Positions 1 to 11,800 of a stretch of DNA of 42,500 nt are shown here, one piece after another; positions within the stretch are counted from its first letter, which is position 1, and each line of letters opens with the position of its first letter. The stretch is from Stramonita haemastoma (Eukaryota > Mollusca > Gastropoda > Neogastropoda > Muricidae). Location: NCBI GenBank assembly GCA_030674155.1, contig CM060325.1:56557904-56600403 (forward strand). Reading direction: 5' to 3'. The notes below the pieces were generated by a model. The model was not told where the DNA came from and made no database searches. It was given only the letters and a program-made list of their open reading frames with translations. The translations under genes and the position numbers were made by a program.

Positions 1-53
1 CATGCGACCACTTTGATGGCAGGTAAGGCAAGATCTCCCCCTGGGGGAACGAA

Positions 54-73
54 CCTCAGAGCTCTAGCTGAGG
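54..73. repeat. Hairpin module CCTCAG/CTGAGG (copy 1)
   Basis: A 6-bp stem around loop AGCTCTAG followed by GAACGAAA. Related copies lie at 37341-37390 (stem CCTCGG/CCGAGG) and, decayed, at 6044-6090; 35860-35878 keeps only the AATCTCACCATTGGT lead. Confidence 0.55.
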
Positions 74-122
74 AACGAAACAAAAAGTCCAGCCATTTTA
101 TTTATTTTATTTTTTTATTTTT

Positions 123-450
123 TTATTTTTTTAATTCTTTTATATCGAGGATAATGGAATAAGTACTCATGTGCTTTTTTTTTACATCCAGTCCCCGTGT
201 GTATACAGTTTTTTTGTAAATTGTGTCATCTGTTTCCACCGGCACACAATGGCCTACTCTTACGAAAAGCGGAACAGGATTTAACGTGTGCGCAAGATGT
301 TCTGCGCACGTTCGCACACGGGGCCTCGGTTCATAGTCTCATCCGAAGGATATTGAAGCCTGCTGCCAGTGTCAGGAAAAAAGGGTGTTCACTTTTAAAT
401 CCGAAGCTGCCCCACGGTTATTTGATTCCTCCAATACTGATCCATCCGTA
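123..450 (-). mobile_element. SINE-1 copy (tRNA-related family), reverse orientation
   Basis: Read on the minus strand, it has a body with GCGCACACGTTAAATCCTG, GTAGGCCATTGTGTGCCGG and GCACATGAGTACTTATTCC, then ATATAAAAGAA and an A-rich simple tail at 100-135. Closely matched by 12230-12480 and more distantly by 36040-36370. Confidence 0.65.
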
Positions 451-620
451 AAAGTTGTCCAAGGATCCTAAAAGCAATTTTTCATGATGTCGTCTGACTT
501 AAACACTTAGCATCGATCTTTCTGTTTTTCTTTTTTTCTTTCTTTTTTTTTTTTTGGTAATGTCTGTATAGTCAATGTCTAAGTGAGCTGACATGTTCCC
601 ACAGAGGAGATGTGGGGAAC

Positions 621-718
621 TTGTCTTGTCTTGTACTGTATTGTATTGTATTGTACTGTATTGTATTGTATTGTATTGTACTGTATTGTACTGTATTATA
701 TTGTATTGTATTGTATTG
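621..718. repeat. (TTGTA)n array at the 5' edge of LINE-A
   Basis: Imperfect pentanucleotide array with TTGTC and CTGTA variants, ending where LINE-A homology starts. A hairpin (GTTCCCACA at 595-603 against TGTGGGGAAC at 611-620) abuts its left end. Confidence 0.9.
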
Positions 719-3700
719 GATTCAAACCACAGTGCCAAGGACAACCAAGCTGTCGACTCGGATGACGAACTTGCACAGGCCCTCGATGCCAGGCGCCAGA
801 AGCTCAACCTGCCAAAAGCAAGTGCAACTGATGAGTGGCAGAAACTGGATAGAAAAATTGTCCAAAGACTCGAGACTCTGATAGGGAAAAGCACACTGGA
901 ACACAAACTAGCCACATATGGGGACATCATATACGCCACCTGTAGGGATACCTATGGAGTAAAACAGCCAAAAGAGAAAACGCCTCCAAAGAAATCCAGA
1001 CGCCAAGAAGAGATAGACAGGATCAGGGTCAAAAAGAAAAACCTCAGAAAGCAAATGAAAACCGCACTGCCAATTGAGAAACAAGGTTTGCAGAAGCTTT
1101 GGAAAGATCTGAAAGCAAGACACAGTGCCCTTAGCAAAGCAGAAGCAGCGAGGAAGAAGAAGAGCAGAAAGAAGAAAACCTACGATCGCTTCTTCAAGGA
1201 CCCCTTCCAGTTTGCCAGAACACTCTTTGAGCAACCAAAATCGGGAACCCTGAAAGTGGACAAAGATGTCCTTGAGCAGCATCTCAGGAAAACTTACTCT
1301 GGCCCACAGAGCAAAGCACCACTCAACATCCAAGGCTTGGTAACGCCAGCCGACCCTGAGAAACCCTTCAACGCCAAGCCACCAACGCTGGAAGAAGTAC
1401 AGAATGTGGTCAGCAAAGCCAGAGCCAAATCATCACCAGGGCCAAATGGAGTACCATACCAGCTGTACAAGAAATGTCCCAAAGTGCTGCAGTGGCTCCA
1501 CAAGCTGCTGAGATCAGCATGGAGAAACAAGAAAATCAACAGCGAGTGGATGAAAGCTGATGGGGTGTACATCCCCAAAGAGCAAAACTCAAGTGACATT
1601 GGCCAGTTCAGACCAATATCCCTACTGAACGTTGAAGGCAAAATCTTCTTCTCTGTCATGGCAGCAAGGATGACCAAGTACCTCATGGAAAACAAGTACT
1701 TGGATGTGTCAGTCCAGAAAGGAGGCATCCCAGGTGTGTCTGGCTGTGTTGAACATGCCACAATGATCTGGGATGCAATCCAAAGAGCAAAAACAGGAAA
1801 GAAAGACCTAGATGTAGTGTGGCTGGATCTGGCAAATGCATATGGATCTGTACCCCACGAGATGATACAGCAGGCTCTCGAGATGTACCATGTGCCAGAG
1901 AGCATCCGCGACATGCTCAAGATGTACTTCAACGGCTTCTCAATGCGGTTCTCTACCCAGGATTACACAACAGCATGGATCAACCTGGAAGTGGGTATCG
2001 CAATGGGCTGTGCAATTTCTCCAATACTGTTTGTGTTGGCAATGGAAGTCATCTTGAAAGCAGCAACCAGGAACACAAGCCAAACGGACCTCGGTGATGG
2101 ATACAAGATGCCCCCTCTCAAGGCCTTCATGGACGATACAACAGTGGTCTCATCCAAAGAAAGTGAGACATGGCATGTCTTGGAAAGACTGGACGACATT
2201 GTCGCCTCAGCAAGGATGAAATTCAAGCCCAAGAAATCACGGAGTCTGTCACTGAGAAAGGAAAAAGTAGCTGAATCCGTGGTCTTCAGTGTCGCCAACC
2301 AAGCCATTCCAACAGTCACAGAGGAGCCTGTCAAGAGCCTTGGGAGGTGGTATGATGACACCCTGAAGGACACACAAAGAGCCAAAGAAACCAAAAAGAT
2401 GGCGGAAGAAGGCTTGGAGACCATTGACCAGTGTGGTCTCCCTGGCAAATACAAGTGTGTGGTGTCTGCAGTTCATGCTGATCCCAAAACTACTATGGCC
2501 TCTAATGATATATGAGATCTGCACCAGCACGGTAGAGGCAATGGAAGCCAAAATCAACAAATTCACGAGGAAATGGCTTGGAGTTCCACCCTGTCTCACC
2601 GATATAGCGCTGTACTGTCGGCAAGCAAAATTAAAATTGCCACTGAAATCCATCCTAGAAGAATATAAAGCAGGAAAAATCAGACTTCAAAGCATGTTAG
2701 AGGACACAGATGACAAGGTGGTAGAAGAAATCAAGCCCCTGCTGAAGACCGGCAGAAAATGGAAAGTCCAGGAGGTGATCAACTCTGCCAAAGAAAGTCT
2801 CAAGATCAGAGAGATAACAGGACACACACAGACCAACAGACAAGGACTAGGGTCAACAAAAACAGAATGGTGGTCAAAAGCAAAAGGAAAAGCCAAACGG
2901 GACATGGTCATTCAAGAGATGAGGAAAGAAGAAGACCAAAAGAGACTCCAAAAAGCAGTCCAGCAGAGCCAACAAGGGCAATGGACAACATGGGAGAGTG
3001 CGCTCCAAAAAAGTCTCACCTGGAATGACATTTGGCACATGGCCCCTCTCAGGATCAGCTTCATTCTCAGATCCGTGTATGACCTGCTACCATCAAATGC
3101 AAACCTGGTGAAGTGGGGAAAAGCAGACGATCCTGCATGCCCCCTCTGCCGTGAAAAACAAACAGTGGAACATGTCCTCAGCTCATGCAAGGTAGCCTTA
3201 GCCCAAGGGAGGTACACATGGAGGCACAACCAGGTGCTAAAAGAGATTGTAGAAGCAGTCTGGTTCAGTACCTGCTCCACAATTGGCAACATCAGGACAC
3301 AAAAAGCTCCCGCAACCTTCTTCACGGCAGGAGGAAAAAACTCATGGCCACGAACATCAGTGCCATTCAGAACCTGCAAGCAGAGTCTGCTGGATGGAGC
3401 AGACGACTGGGTGTGCACTGCAGACCTCCCAGAATGGAACAACCACCCCGAGATCATCAGCAAGAGTGGTATGAGACCTGACATAGTAGTCAACTCCCAC
3501 TCAACCAAGCAGCTGATCATGATAGAGCTGACTGTTCCATATGAGAACAGGATGGAGGCGTCTCACGCCTACAAGACTGAAAAATATGCAGATCTGGCCA
3601 ACAGCCTGAAGAAAGAAGGCTATCAGGTCAAAGTCCTTGCTGCAGAAGTCGGAGCCAGGGGGTTTGTTGGAGAATCGGCTTACAACCTCATGAAACAGCT

Positions 3701-3749
3701 CTCGATTGCAGGGAAGGAAAAAACCAGAGCCCTGAAAGCCATGACATAA
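719..3749 (+). pseudogene. LINE-A ORF: reverse transcriptase plus RLE, one frameshift
   Basis: About 1,010 codons in two frames that meet near 2455-2465, where one surplus base separates GLPGKYKC from CLQFMLIPKLLWPLMIYEI. Visible RT motifs: FRPISLLNVEGK, the catalytic LDLANAYGSVPH, GIAMGCAISPILF, and FMDDT in place of the usual F/YADD. Then LGRWYDDTL, KWLGVPPC, the CCHC knuckle CPLCREKQTVEHVLSSC (~3138-3190), and the endonuclease core RPDIVV...IMIELTVPYE. A lysine-rich basic stretch (KKKSRKKKT) precedes the RT. The upstream (TTGTA)n stays open in the same frame and fakes an N-terminus (LYCIV repeats); it is not part of the protein. Confidence 0.8.
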
Positions 3750-4085
3750 GCAGCCGAGAGATGTTCAAGCTGGATCTGGTCAAGGAGGAACAAAAGCGAA
3801 CTGCATAAGACCTAGATGACCCCATAATACCATAGGTGGCTAATCCCCCCCCCCCCCCCCCCCAAAAGAAAAAGAGTGTGCATATCCAGAGATCATGAAT
3901 TCAAATCCGAGTCAGAACTCATCACATGCATGAAGGGGCAGCAGAGAGACATCCAGAGTCATGAACTGGATGTGGGCCGGCCTCCCTAGAGTGTAAGGAA
4001 GATTAAAGGCCCGAAACACTTGTTTGAAGGGGGCTTCTCCTCTGAGGACTCTCTGCTGCCATGCTCTACGCGAGTTTCTTACCAC
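719..4085 (+). mobile_element. LINE-A: restriction-like-endonuclease (R2/R4/NeSL-like) retrotransposon, 5'-truncated
   Basis: The element carries reverse transcriptase followed by a CCHC knuckle and a PD-(D/E)XK-type endonuclease, the order used by RLE-type LINEs. The 5' boundary falls at the end of a (TTGTA)n array at ~718 and lacks the N-terminal zinc-finger/Myb part. After the stop at 3747-3749 comes a ~335-base 3' region with a C-run (3846-3863), ending where a second (TTGTA)n array starts at 4086. The exact clade is not assigned. Codon use is more GC-rich than in LINEs C and D, and the ORF is nearly intact, so this copy looks relatively young. Confidence 0.8.
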
Positions 4086-4172
4086 TATTGTATTGTATTG
4101 TATTGTACTGTACTGTATTGTATTGTATTGTATTGTATTGTATTGTATTGTATTGTATTGTATTGTATTGTA
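4086..4172. repeat. (TATTG)n array at the 3' edge of LINE-A
   Basis: Same pentanucleotide as the 621-718 array, mostly perfect with two ACTG variants. Confidence 0.9.
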
Positions 4173-4412
4173 TACCACTTTTAAGCCACAGCAGATTTTA
4201 TCTGCATGAAATTCGGTTTGCTCTCCCTGGGGAGAGCGGGTCACCACGTGAGCAGTACCACCCATTATTTTTTTTCTTGTCTTGTCTGCACATAGTATAG
4301 TAAAATATAGTAGTAGTGTAGTATATACGACTTTTCAGTTACGGCAGATTTCTCTTTGGGAAATTTTAGCTGCTCTCCCCGGGAGAGTGTGTCGCCACGA
4401 GAGCAGTGCCAT
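4173..4412 (+). mobile_element. SINE-2 fragments, two in tandem
   Basis: Two related segments (4175-4270 and 4325-4410) share ACTTTT..AGCC/TACGGCAGATTT, GAAATT..G and CTCTCCC.GGGAGAG with CACGAGAGCAGT. The third copy is at 17205-17470. Confidence 0.55.
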
Positions 4413-4800
4413 AGAATTCCTGTATAACAAGGCAACCAGTACAGTCTACTGTAATGAGTGCTTTATTCCATTATCCTCGATATAAAAAAATAAAATAAAA
4501 TAATAACAACATAGAGATTGGTTCCAAACCACAATTGGAGTACGCCAAGGATGCCTGCTCTCTCCCACCCTCTTCAACATCTTTTTAGAAAGAATAATGG
4601 CTGATGCACTTGAAAATCATGATGGAACAGTCAGCATTGGAGGCAGGACAATCACAAACTTACGTTTTGCCGATAACATCGACGGCCTAGCTGGAGATGA
4701 ACAAGAGCTAGTCAGCTTGGTAAATCACCTTGATAAAGCCTTATCAGCATATAGCATGCAGAGTAGTACATATTCATTAACACTTAATTATAAATGCCTT
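4413..4800 (+). mobile_element. LINE-B copy B1, fragment
   Basis: LYNKATSTVYCN, then an inserted SINE-1 tail, then the RT stretch with IMADALENHDGTVSIGGRTI, LRFADNIDGLAGDEQELVSL. Matches B2 and B4. Confidence 0.75.
4449..4508 (+). mobile_element. SINE-1 tail fragment inserted in LINE-B copy B1
   Basis: GCTTTATTCCATTATCCTCG ATATAAAA plus (AAAAT)n interrupts the LINE-B reading between STVYCN and NIEIG. Confidence 0.6.
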
Positions 4801-5076
4801 TCACTATAGTCAATCCAGTGCACAATAAAAACTCTCACATAGGATCATAGGCATCAAAGAATCAGAAATAACTCAAAACTGATTGGCCTTATTTTGACAC
4901 ACATGCATGTCCTGTGACCAAGCTAACCCAAGAAAATTCCAGTTCTGAACACACTACCAAAGAAACACACGTACATTTCAGTATTGGGGGGGGAGTAAAA
5001 AGAAATGGGAAAACAATCTTATGACCTTGGAAATAATTTGGTTCTTAGAACTGGATTACTTCCACCACCCCCTTTT

Positions 5077-5079
<3 letters not shown>
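4801..5079. other. Intergenic, nothing recognised
   Basis: AT-rich; holds a GGGGGGGG run at 4985-4993. The stretches 5196-5539 and 5881-6475 are likewise unassigned, the latter with C-, T- and G-runs at 6157-6198. Confidence 0.4.
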
Positions 5080-5119
<40 letters not shown>

Positions 5120-5121
5120 AC

Positions 5122-5195
<74 letters not shown>
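5080..5195. repeat. (CA)n microsatellite
   Basis: Near-perfect CA array with one CACCACAA break. Confidence 0.95.
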
Positions 5196-5196
<1 letters not shown>

Positions 5197-5539
5197 CTAA
5201 AAAAAATAACAACAACAAAACCCACCCCCTACCCCACAGAGCAAAAAAAAAAAGTCAATGAGATGTTTTATTTTATGGTGGTAGCTTGTGACATTCAGAT
5301 AAGCCAAGTGGTATTCATATAGGCTAAAGGGGACAAGGACATGTGCAGCGATTTCATTGGTGGCCTTCTTCAGAGGCCGGGATGTGGAGCAGCCAGCCAG
5401 AGGCCTAGAGCTGATATAAAATGAAACAGGCAGACGACTGACACACTCATAATCTGGTCAGTGATAGTGGCTGTGCGCCCAGCATGTGTGTTCATCCTAT
5501 TTGGTTGGACAAGGTAAAAACCTAGACAGTATCAAACTT

Positions 5540-5679
<140 letters not shown>

Positions 5680-5744
5680 TCTAACTGGTAAGGTTTCTTG
5701 CTGTTGGTATTTGGATCATTATTATTGTTGTTGTTAGAGGGTTT

Positions 5745-5880
5745 TTTTTATCTTGATCTTATCCCTCATAAGGACGGGGACTGGATGTAAAAAAGCACAA
5801 AAGTGCTTATTCATTGTCCTAGAAAGAAAATAATTTGCCTTGCCTAGCCTTGCCTTACCTTGCCCTTGCCTTTGCCTTAC
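5745..5880 (+). mobile_element. SINE-1-like 3' end with (CCTTG)n tail
   Basis: TTATCCCTCATAAGGACGGG, AAAAAAGCACAAAAGTGCTT ATTC and AATAATTTG precede imperfect CCTTGC repeats (5838-5880). Confidence 0.5.
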
Positions 5881-6475
5881 CTCTCTCATTGGTTTCATGT
5901 TACAATTAATTTGAAGTTGATATGCTGTGTGGAGCAAGATGTTTTTTGTTAATTATCTAAAGTTTGTATTATAATTTATATTCAGTACAAGGACAAACAT
6001 TTTTTTTAAGTGTGTTAATGGAAGAGGTTAAAACACTTGCTCACACAAAAATCTCACCATTGGTGTACTTTTGAGCTCTAACCAAGGAACAAAAGAAAAG
6101 AAAGTAACTCTTGAAAAAATTTTTTTTCTCTCTCCAAAAAATAAAATGATCAGTTCCCCCCCCCCCCCCCCCCCCCCTCTTTTTTTTTGGGGGGGGGGAT
6201 GCGGGGTTGTCTTGCTGTTGTCCTTTTTTTTTAATCAAAGGACGGATCACACATTATCATCAGTTTATATTGTCAAATTATTTTGCTTTGGCAGATTGTT
6301 GTGCTATGGTCTTTTGTTTATCTTTTTAGGAACAAACTATGCGACAATGTACATGAACTAAAAAACAGGGTGTTTTATACAACTTTTGCTGACTTGTATG
6401 TGTGTGTGGTTTGACATGGTTGTGATGTACCGATAGATAAAGTGTTCCTAAGTTCTTGTGAAGGGTGTCGTTCTT

Positions 6476-6680
6476 CTATTATTATTATTATTATTATTGT
6501 TGTTGTTGTTGTTGTTGTTATCATTATTATGTTGTTGTATGATACAATGTGATATAGTATATAATCTAATCTAATTTAATTTAATCTAATCTAATCTAAT
6601 CTAATCTAATCTAATCTAATCTAGTCTGATATGATATGATATGATATGATATGATATGATATGACATGACATGACATGAT
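6476..6680. repeat. (ATT)n, (GTT)n, (TAATC)n and (ATGAT)n arrays in series
   Basis: ATT/GTT 6476-6523; TAATC-type 6562-6624; GATAT-type 6626-6662; GACAT-type 6663-6680. Confidence 0.85.
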
Positions 6681-7000
6681 ATATAATATTCAAAATACTT
6701 TATTATCTCTAAAACAGAGAAATTCCAGTGGCTTACGAGCCATATATAAGAAAAAAAACCACGTAAAAATAAAATCAATATAGCACAACACAGGTTCTAA
6801 ACATCAGCACGCACCCATCACAGTATAAAAAGCACCCACAAGTCAGCAATACCTCAGCCAGTTGTAAACTCAGCCAAGTAAAATCACAAACATTGGTGTA
6901 GGCACCAGTATGCCCACACACTCACACATGGCTCGCGTGCACACAAACACACACAATATTAAAAACATTCGCACACATGCACACGCATTTTAAGACCTAA
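6680..7000 (-). mobile_element. Retroposon 3' end with pentanucleotide tail (unassigned)
   Basis: Minus strand AATTTCTCTGTTTTAGAGAT AATAAAGTATTTTGAATATT is a LINE/SINE-type 3' end with AATAAA. It runs directly into (TCATA)n and (TTAGA)n arrays (6565-6680). Confidence 0.45.
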
Positions 7001-7057
7001 ACCAAATTGATATAACATATTGTATGATAAGACAAATATCAATTAAATTTGTACAAT

Positions 7058-7175
7058 AATATAATATAATGTAATGTAATGTAATGTAATGTAATGTAAC
7101 GTAACGTAACGTAACGTAACATAACATAACATAACATAATACATGACACGACACGACAGGACACGACATAATATT
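7058..7175. repeat. Graded pentanucleotide arrays
   Basis: GTAAT, then GTAAC, then ATAAC, then ACACG/ACAGG blocks follow one another, each differing from its neighbour by about one base. Confidence 0.85.
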
Positions 7176-7490
7176 TACAGATATGTCATTAAAAAACACA
7201 TGATACATGATACCGGTATAACACGACATGCATAACATTACGCAATATTATGTAATCATAATATTATATTATGCAACGTAACATGATAAAATGCTATAAT
7301 GGTAACGAGATGGTGTGATTTGATATACGTGTCCCAAGCAGTTGCATAGGGAAACAATTGTGTTATCATAACAGTTGACATTTTAGAACCAAAGCTGCTG
7401 TTTGTTTGGGGGGTGGGTGGGGGGGGTCTTTCTTTCTTTCTTTCTGTCTTTGTTGCTTTGTTGTTGTTTTTTTGTCTGAATAAACATCAA

Positions 7491-7636
7491 GCCCAGTTGT
7501 TTTACAAAGATGTTTGGTAATTCCCTCGTTAAAACATTCTATATTGTAAGGACTTTTTTCTTCGCCCGGTTGTTTTTCAAAGATGTTTGGTAATGCCCTC
7601 GTTAAAACATTCTATATTGTAAGGACTTTTTTTTTC
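7491..7636. repeat. Direct tandem duplication, 2 x 73 bp
   Basis: Units 7491-7563 and 7564-7636 share AAGATGTTTGGTAAT and CCCTCGTTAAAACATTCTAT with few differences. Confidence 0.9.
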
Positions 7637-7639
7637 GTT

Positions 7640-7898
7640 CCTGGATTTTTGCATATATGGGACCGTGTTTACCTCTACCATTAAGGTATCTGCATTCCCT
7701 CTTCGGGAATACAGTTGGAAATTGAGCCTATCAATTTTGCCAGGACAGTCGGGAGGTGCCTCCCTGCTCTTTCCAACTGTCTGCCCTTGTGAGTTCTTTT
7801 GACGTGCTCAAGTAGGTAAGCACACGGGTCCTACTGGCTTAGAGCATTCTCCAAAGGACTTGACCTGCATTCAGTTCGATTTTTCCATCGAACTAAAA

Positions 7899-7974
<76 letters not shown>

Positions 7975-7980
7975 AGAGAT

Positions 7981-8028
<48 letters not shown>

Positions 8029-8100
8029 GGTAAGGCTGAGAATCAAACCCACAACCTTATGGTGTTAGGCAGGTGAACGTCTAAACTATACTGCCACCCT
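7640..8100 (-). mobile_element. SINE-4: tRNA-headed element with internal (CT)n, reverse orientation
   Basis: On the minus strand: GGTGGCAGTATAGTTTAGAC (A-box-like), then GTTGTGGGTTTGATTCTC (B-box-like), a long CT array (7903-8018 on the + strand as GA) and a body containing an 8-bp hairpin (AGTTCGAT/ATCGAACT, 7875-7896). Confidence 0.5.
7903..8030. repeat. (GA)n ending in a G-run
   Basis: Interrupted GA array inside SINE-4. Confidence 0.95.
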
Positions 8101-8288
8101 TCTCCTTGCAATGTTAACTTTTGCAAAATGTGTCCTTACAAGAGGCCTCTCCATAACAATGGAGTTGTCATAAAAGTTGTTTTTTTTCATATATAGGCCT
8201 ACTGTATCCCCTTATAGTCCCTGAAATGGTTAATGTGTAGGCCTAGCTCTTTCTTCTGATAAGAGGAGTCCGTGCACACTCATAAGTG

Positions 8289-8374
<86 letters not shown>

Positions 8375-8840
8375 CCCAACTGTCATGTCATATCCACCAG
8401 GCACCTGGTTATTCAACCTATCCCGTAACGGATTTAGCGTTAAAACGGGATTTCACGCAGCTGCCAAAGACCAGGAAGTATTTTTTCTTCACTCATGTAT
8501 AATAACCTGCATACAATTTCTTTTTCTCAGCTCACTCCACTACCCCCCCCCCCCCCCCACACCATAAAATGTAGATTAGCTAGTTGTTTTGTTCATATAA
8601 GCTAACAACCAGGATTTTTTTTCTTTTTCTCCTGTGTGTTGTTTTTCAGTTTAATGTTTGTTCACATAAGTGATATTAGACAACAACAACAAAAACAAAA
8701 AAACAAAACAAACAAATAATGTTACTTGTAGAACTTTTAACCAATGGTAGAGACAAAAAGTATGTAAAAACACAAAACGTGAACACCAAACCCTGAACAA
8801 TCAATCAGAACTTTTTAGAAAATTAAGAAAGAGCACGAGA
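8101..8840. other. Intergenic, no gene
   Basis: Apart from (GT)n and a C-run (8544-8558), the sequence is AT-rich; 8680-8840 is probably the LINE C1 3' region. Confidence 0.45.
8291..8370. repeat. (GT)n
   Basis: Perfect GT array of 40 units. Confidence 0.95.
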
Positions 8841-11800
8841 TCAATGTCTCTGTCTCGTAAACAAGCTACTAACATGTTCATAAGCACTATTATATAGTAA
8901 ACTGTCAATAGGACTCTTCTTCAGCGATAAGGCGAGTTCACACAGCAACTCACAGTTGCTTAAAATATTGTCCAAAGAGTTCTCACATGTGTTGGGAAGA
9001 CACTGTTTTAAAACAGAACAGTCAAAAAGAATATGACTGACTGAAATCGCCCCATCACATATGCAACGCACATTTTTAGCATACTTTGGATGGCATTTAA
9101 TTTGTCTATTTATGAGACAAATAACCGATCTAAGACGCAATTTATCCAGCCCAAAACGTACACAGAGAATATGATTAAGGTCAGAAAAGGAAACATGATG
9201 ATGAGAAAATCCATTGTCGTCTTGTTTTTTTCTAACATATTTCCAGCAAGTACGTTCGATCAAAGTATAATTCTCATCGACAGACATTGTTATGTTCAAA
9301 GTATCAGCACAATCGAAAGGCATTGCTGCATTTTTAGCAGCTCTATCAACCTTTTCATTGAATGCTATATTGCAATGAGAAGGTACCCAGCAAAAGGTGA
9401 CATCAGGATTAGAAAATGTATAAGACGTAATATTTCAGTGATAAGTTCTTGTCTTACTTTTGACCCGGAATTTTTAAGGGATTGGAGCACTGATTTTGAA
9501 TCAACACATAACATCACCTTCACAATGGTCCTAGAAAAATCAAATAAATAATTTAAAGCCATCAGAATGGCTGTCAGTTCTGCTGTGAAAATGGAGTGAT
9601 TTTTCCCAATGTGGTACAGTTTTTCAACCTGTAATGAAGGAATGATGAAAGCTGCACCTCCTACAGTACCATTGAGTAGAGACCCATCCGTGTATATTTG
9701 AAGATGTGATGAGTACTTGTTTATAATATGTTCTTTCACATACTCGCTAAGAATACTACTTCCGTTTTCTTTTTTTATAGATGGAGCATTCCAAATCAAA
9801 TTGAGCCCTTTGAAGCTCCCATGACGGACAAGGAGATAATAGAGGTATAAGCGTTGCACTTCTCTGGGATTAACTCTTGACTTTTCAAAAAGAACTTTTG
9901 TGAAGGTGCTGATTGTGGTGAGTGAGGGGATATTTTTAGCTCTATTAGGAAATTGCTTATCAGATCTTAGACTGAGTTCATCTTCTATATTATTTACAGA
10001 TGCTGAGCTTCTAAGAACGTATTTTGCTACTGCTACCTCTCGATAGTCATCCAAAGGCAAAACTCCCACTTTCTTATATGTTCCCAAGAATGAAGCATGG
10101 AAGGGTACTCCCAAGGCAATGCGAAAAGCTTTACAATCTATGCTTCTAAGTTTATCTGATAAATACTTTGGGGCATTAAAGACTTCATGACCATATGTCA
10201 GTTTAGAACAAACTAATGCCAATGACAGATGTTTTAAAACTGATACATCTTGAGCCCAATGCTATTTGCTTACTACTTTTATAAAATTTAAGATTTTTCT
10301 GGGTTTATTTAATAAATATTCAACATGGTAATTCCATGTCAGTTTTGAAGTAATATAAATACCCAGAAACTTTATCATTGGTTTTTATTCAAGGTGCCTA
10401 TCCTGTATTTTGAAAGTAGGCAAACCCTGAGGGTCAGCCCCATTATTGAAGAGAACAATGATGGTCTTCTCTGGAGACAACAGTAATCCATTTTCTATCA
10501 TATAAATACTAAGCTTATCAAGTGCAAGCAGGTAAGTTTTTTTCTAATGTAGCTTAACTGTCTCTTGGGGATTACCTTTTTCATTGTTGTCTTCATCCAC
10601 ATGCACAGATCATCTGCATACTGAACGAGGACAACGTTATTTGACAGGGATCTCTGAAGGACATAAAGTAGAAGGTTAAAAAGTTCAGGGGCGATAACAG
10701 ACCCTTGTGGTATTCCCATTGGCGGAAATCTCGGGGTGGAATAAGTGTTTCGAATTTTAGCTTGAATGCTTCTGCCCTATAGAAAAATTTTTACATAGAA
10801 GTACATGTTACCCAACAAACCAATAGATTTAAGTTTAAAAAGTAATCTAGCATGCCAGACTTGATCATATGCTTTACATACATCAAAAAAGTACCAAGAA
10901 CGTTTTTTCTGCCGGCAAATTGGTGCTTGATATGTTGGTTAGTTTTACCAGGTGATCTATACTGGATCTGCCTTTTTGAAAGCCTGCCTGCTCAACAGAA
11001 AGTATTTTGTTTTTGTCACAGTAATGCACTAATCTGTTTAATATAATTCTTTCCATAAGTTTTCCTAGTGTGAAGTGAGAGCAATGGGCCTGTAACTATT
11101 TTTGTCTTCTTTGGGTTTTCCCTGTTTTAAAATTGGAACTATGATAGATTGTTTTCACACCTTGGGGAGCAAACCCTTAGCCCAGCATTGCTGAAATAGA
11201 TCAAGAAGCAAAGAAATCCAGTTTTCTGGCAAATGTTTCATCATTTCGTTAGATAGAGCATCTATTCCCACTGAAGTTTTCTTATTGCTTATAGATTGGA
11301 TAGCATCATTGACCTCCTGCAATGTAATTGGAGCGTTTATTACATGTGAATTATCAGAGTTTGGATCTCTGCATTTCGGTGCTGCATCCCTCATTATGTG
11401 TGCAAACATGTCCACAAAAGCTTCCCTTTGTTTGAATTAGTAGGAAAGTCTTAATCTTTAGATTTAATTGGATAAAATTATGGGTACTTTTACACCATGC
11501 TTCATGTCAAACTTTTTCCATCTTTTTTTGCATGTCTTTATTATTTATTACAAAAAGCAGACCAGAAATCTTTCTTAGATTGAGCTATAACTCTGTGAGC
11601 CTCTTTATTAGCCCTCTTCAAAAGTGCATGGTTTTCTGAGGATCTATGTCTCAAGTAGGCTTTGAACATTATTTTCTTTTTGTCTACTGCTTTCTGGCAC
11701 GTTTTGTTCCACCAAACATTACCTGTGTGTTTTTTTAGATTTCAAGGAAGAAAATTTGGGGATAGAATTATCAGCAGCCCTCAGAATAACTTCTGTAAAT

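Noticed and set aside
123..450. Short open frames on both strands as genes
   Set aside because: They lie within a SINE-1 copy repeated at 12230-12490.
593..718. Apparent N-terminus made of LYCIV repeats in frame with the LINE-A ORF
   Set aside because: It is translation of the (TTGTA)n array, which is open by chance; LINE homology starts after it.
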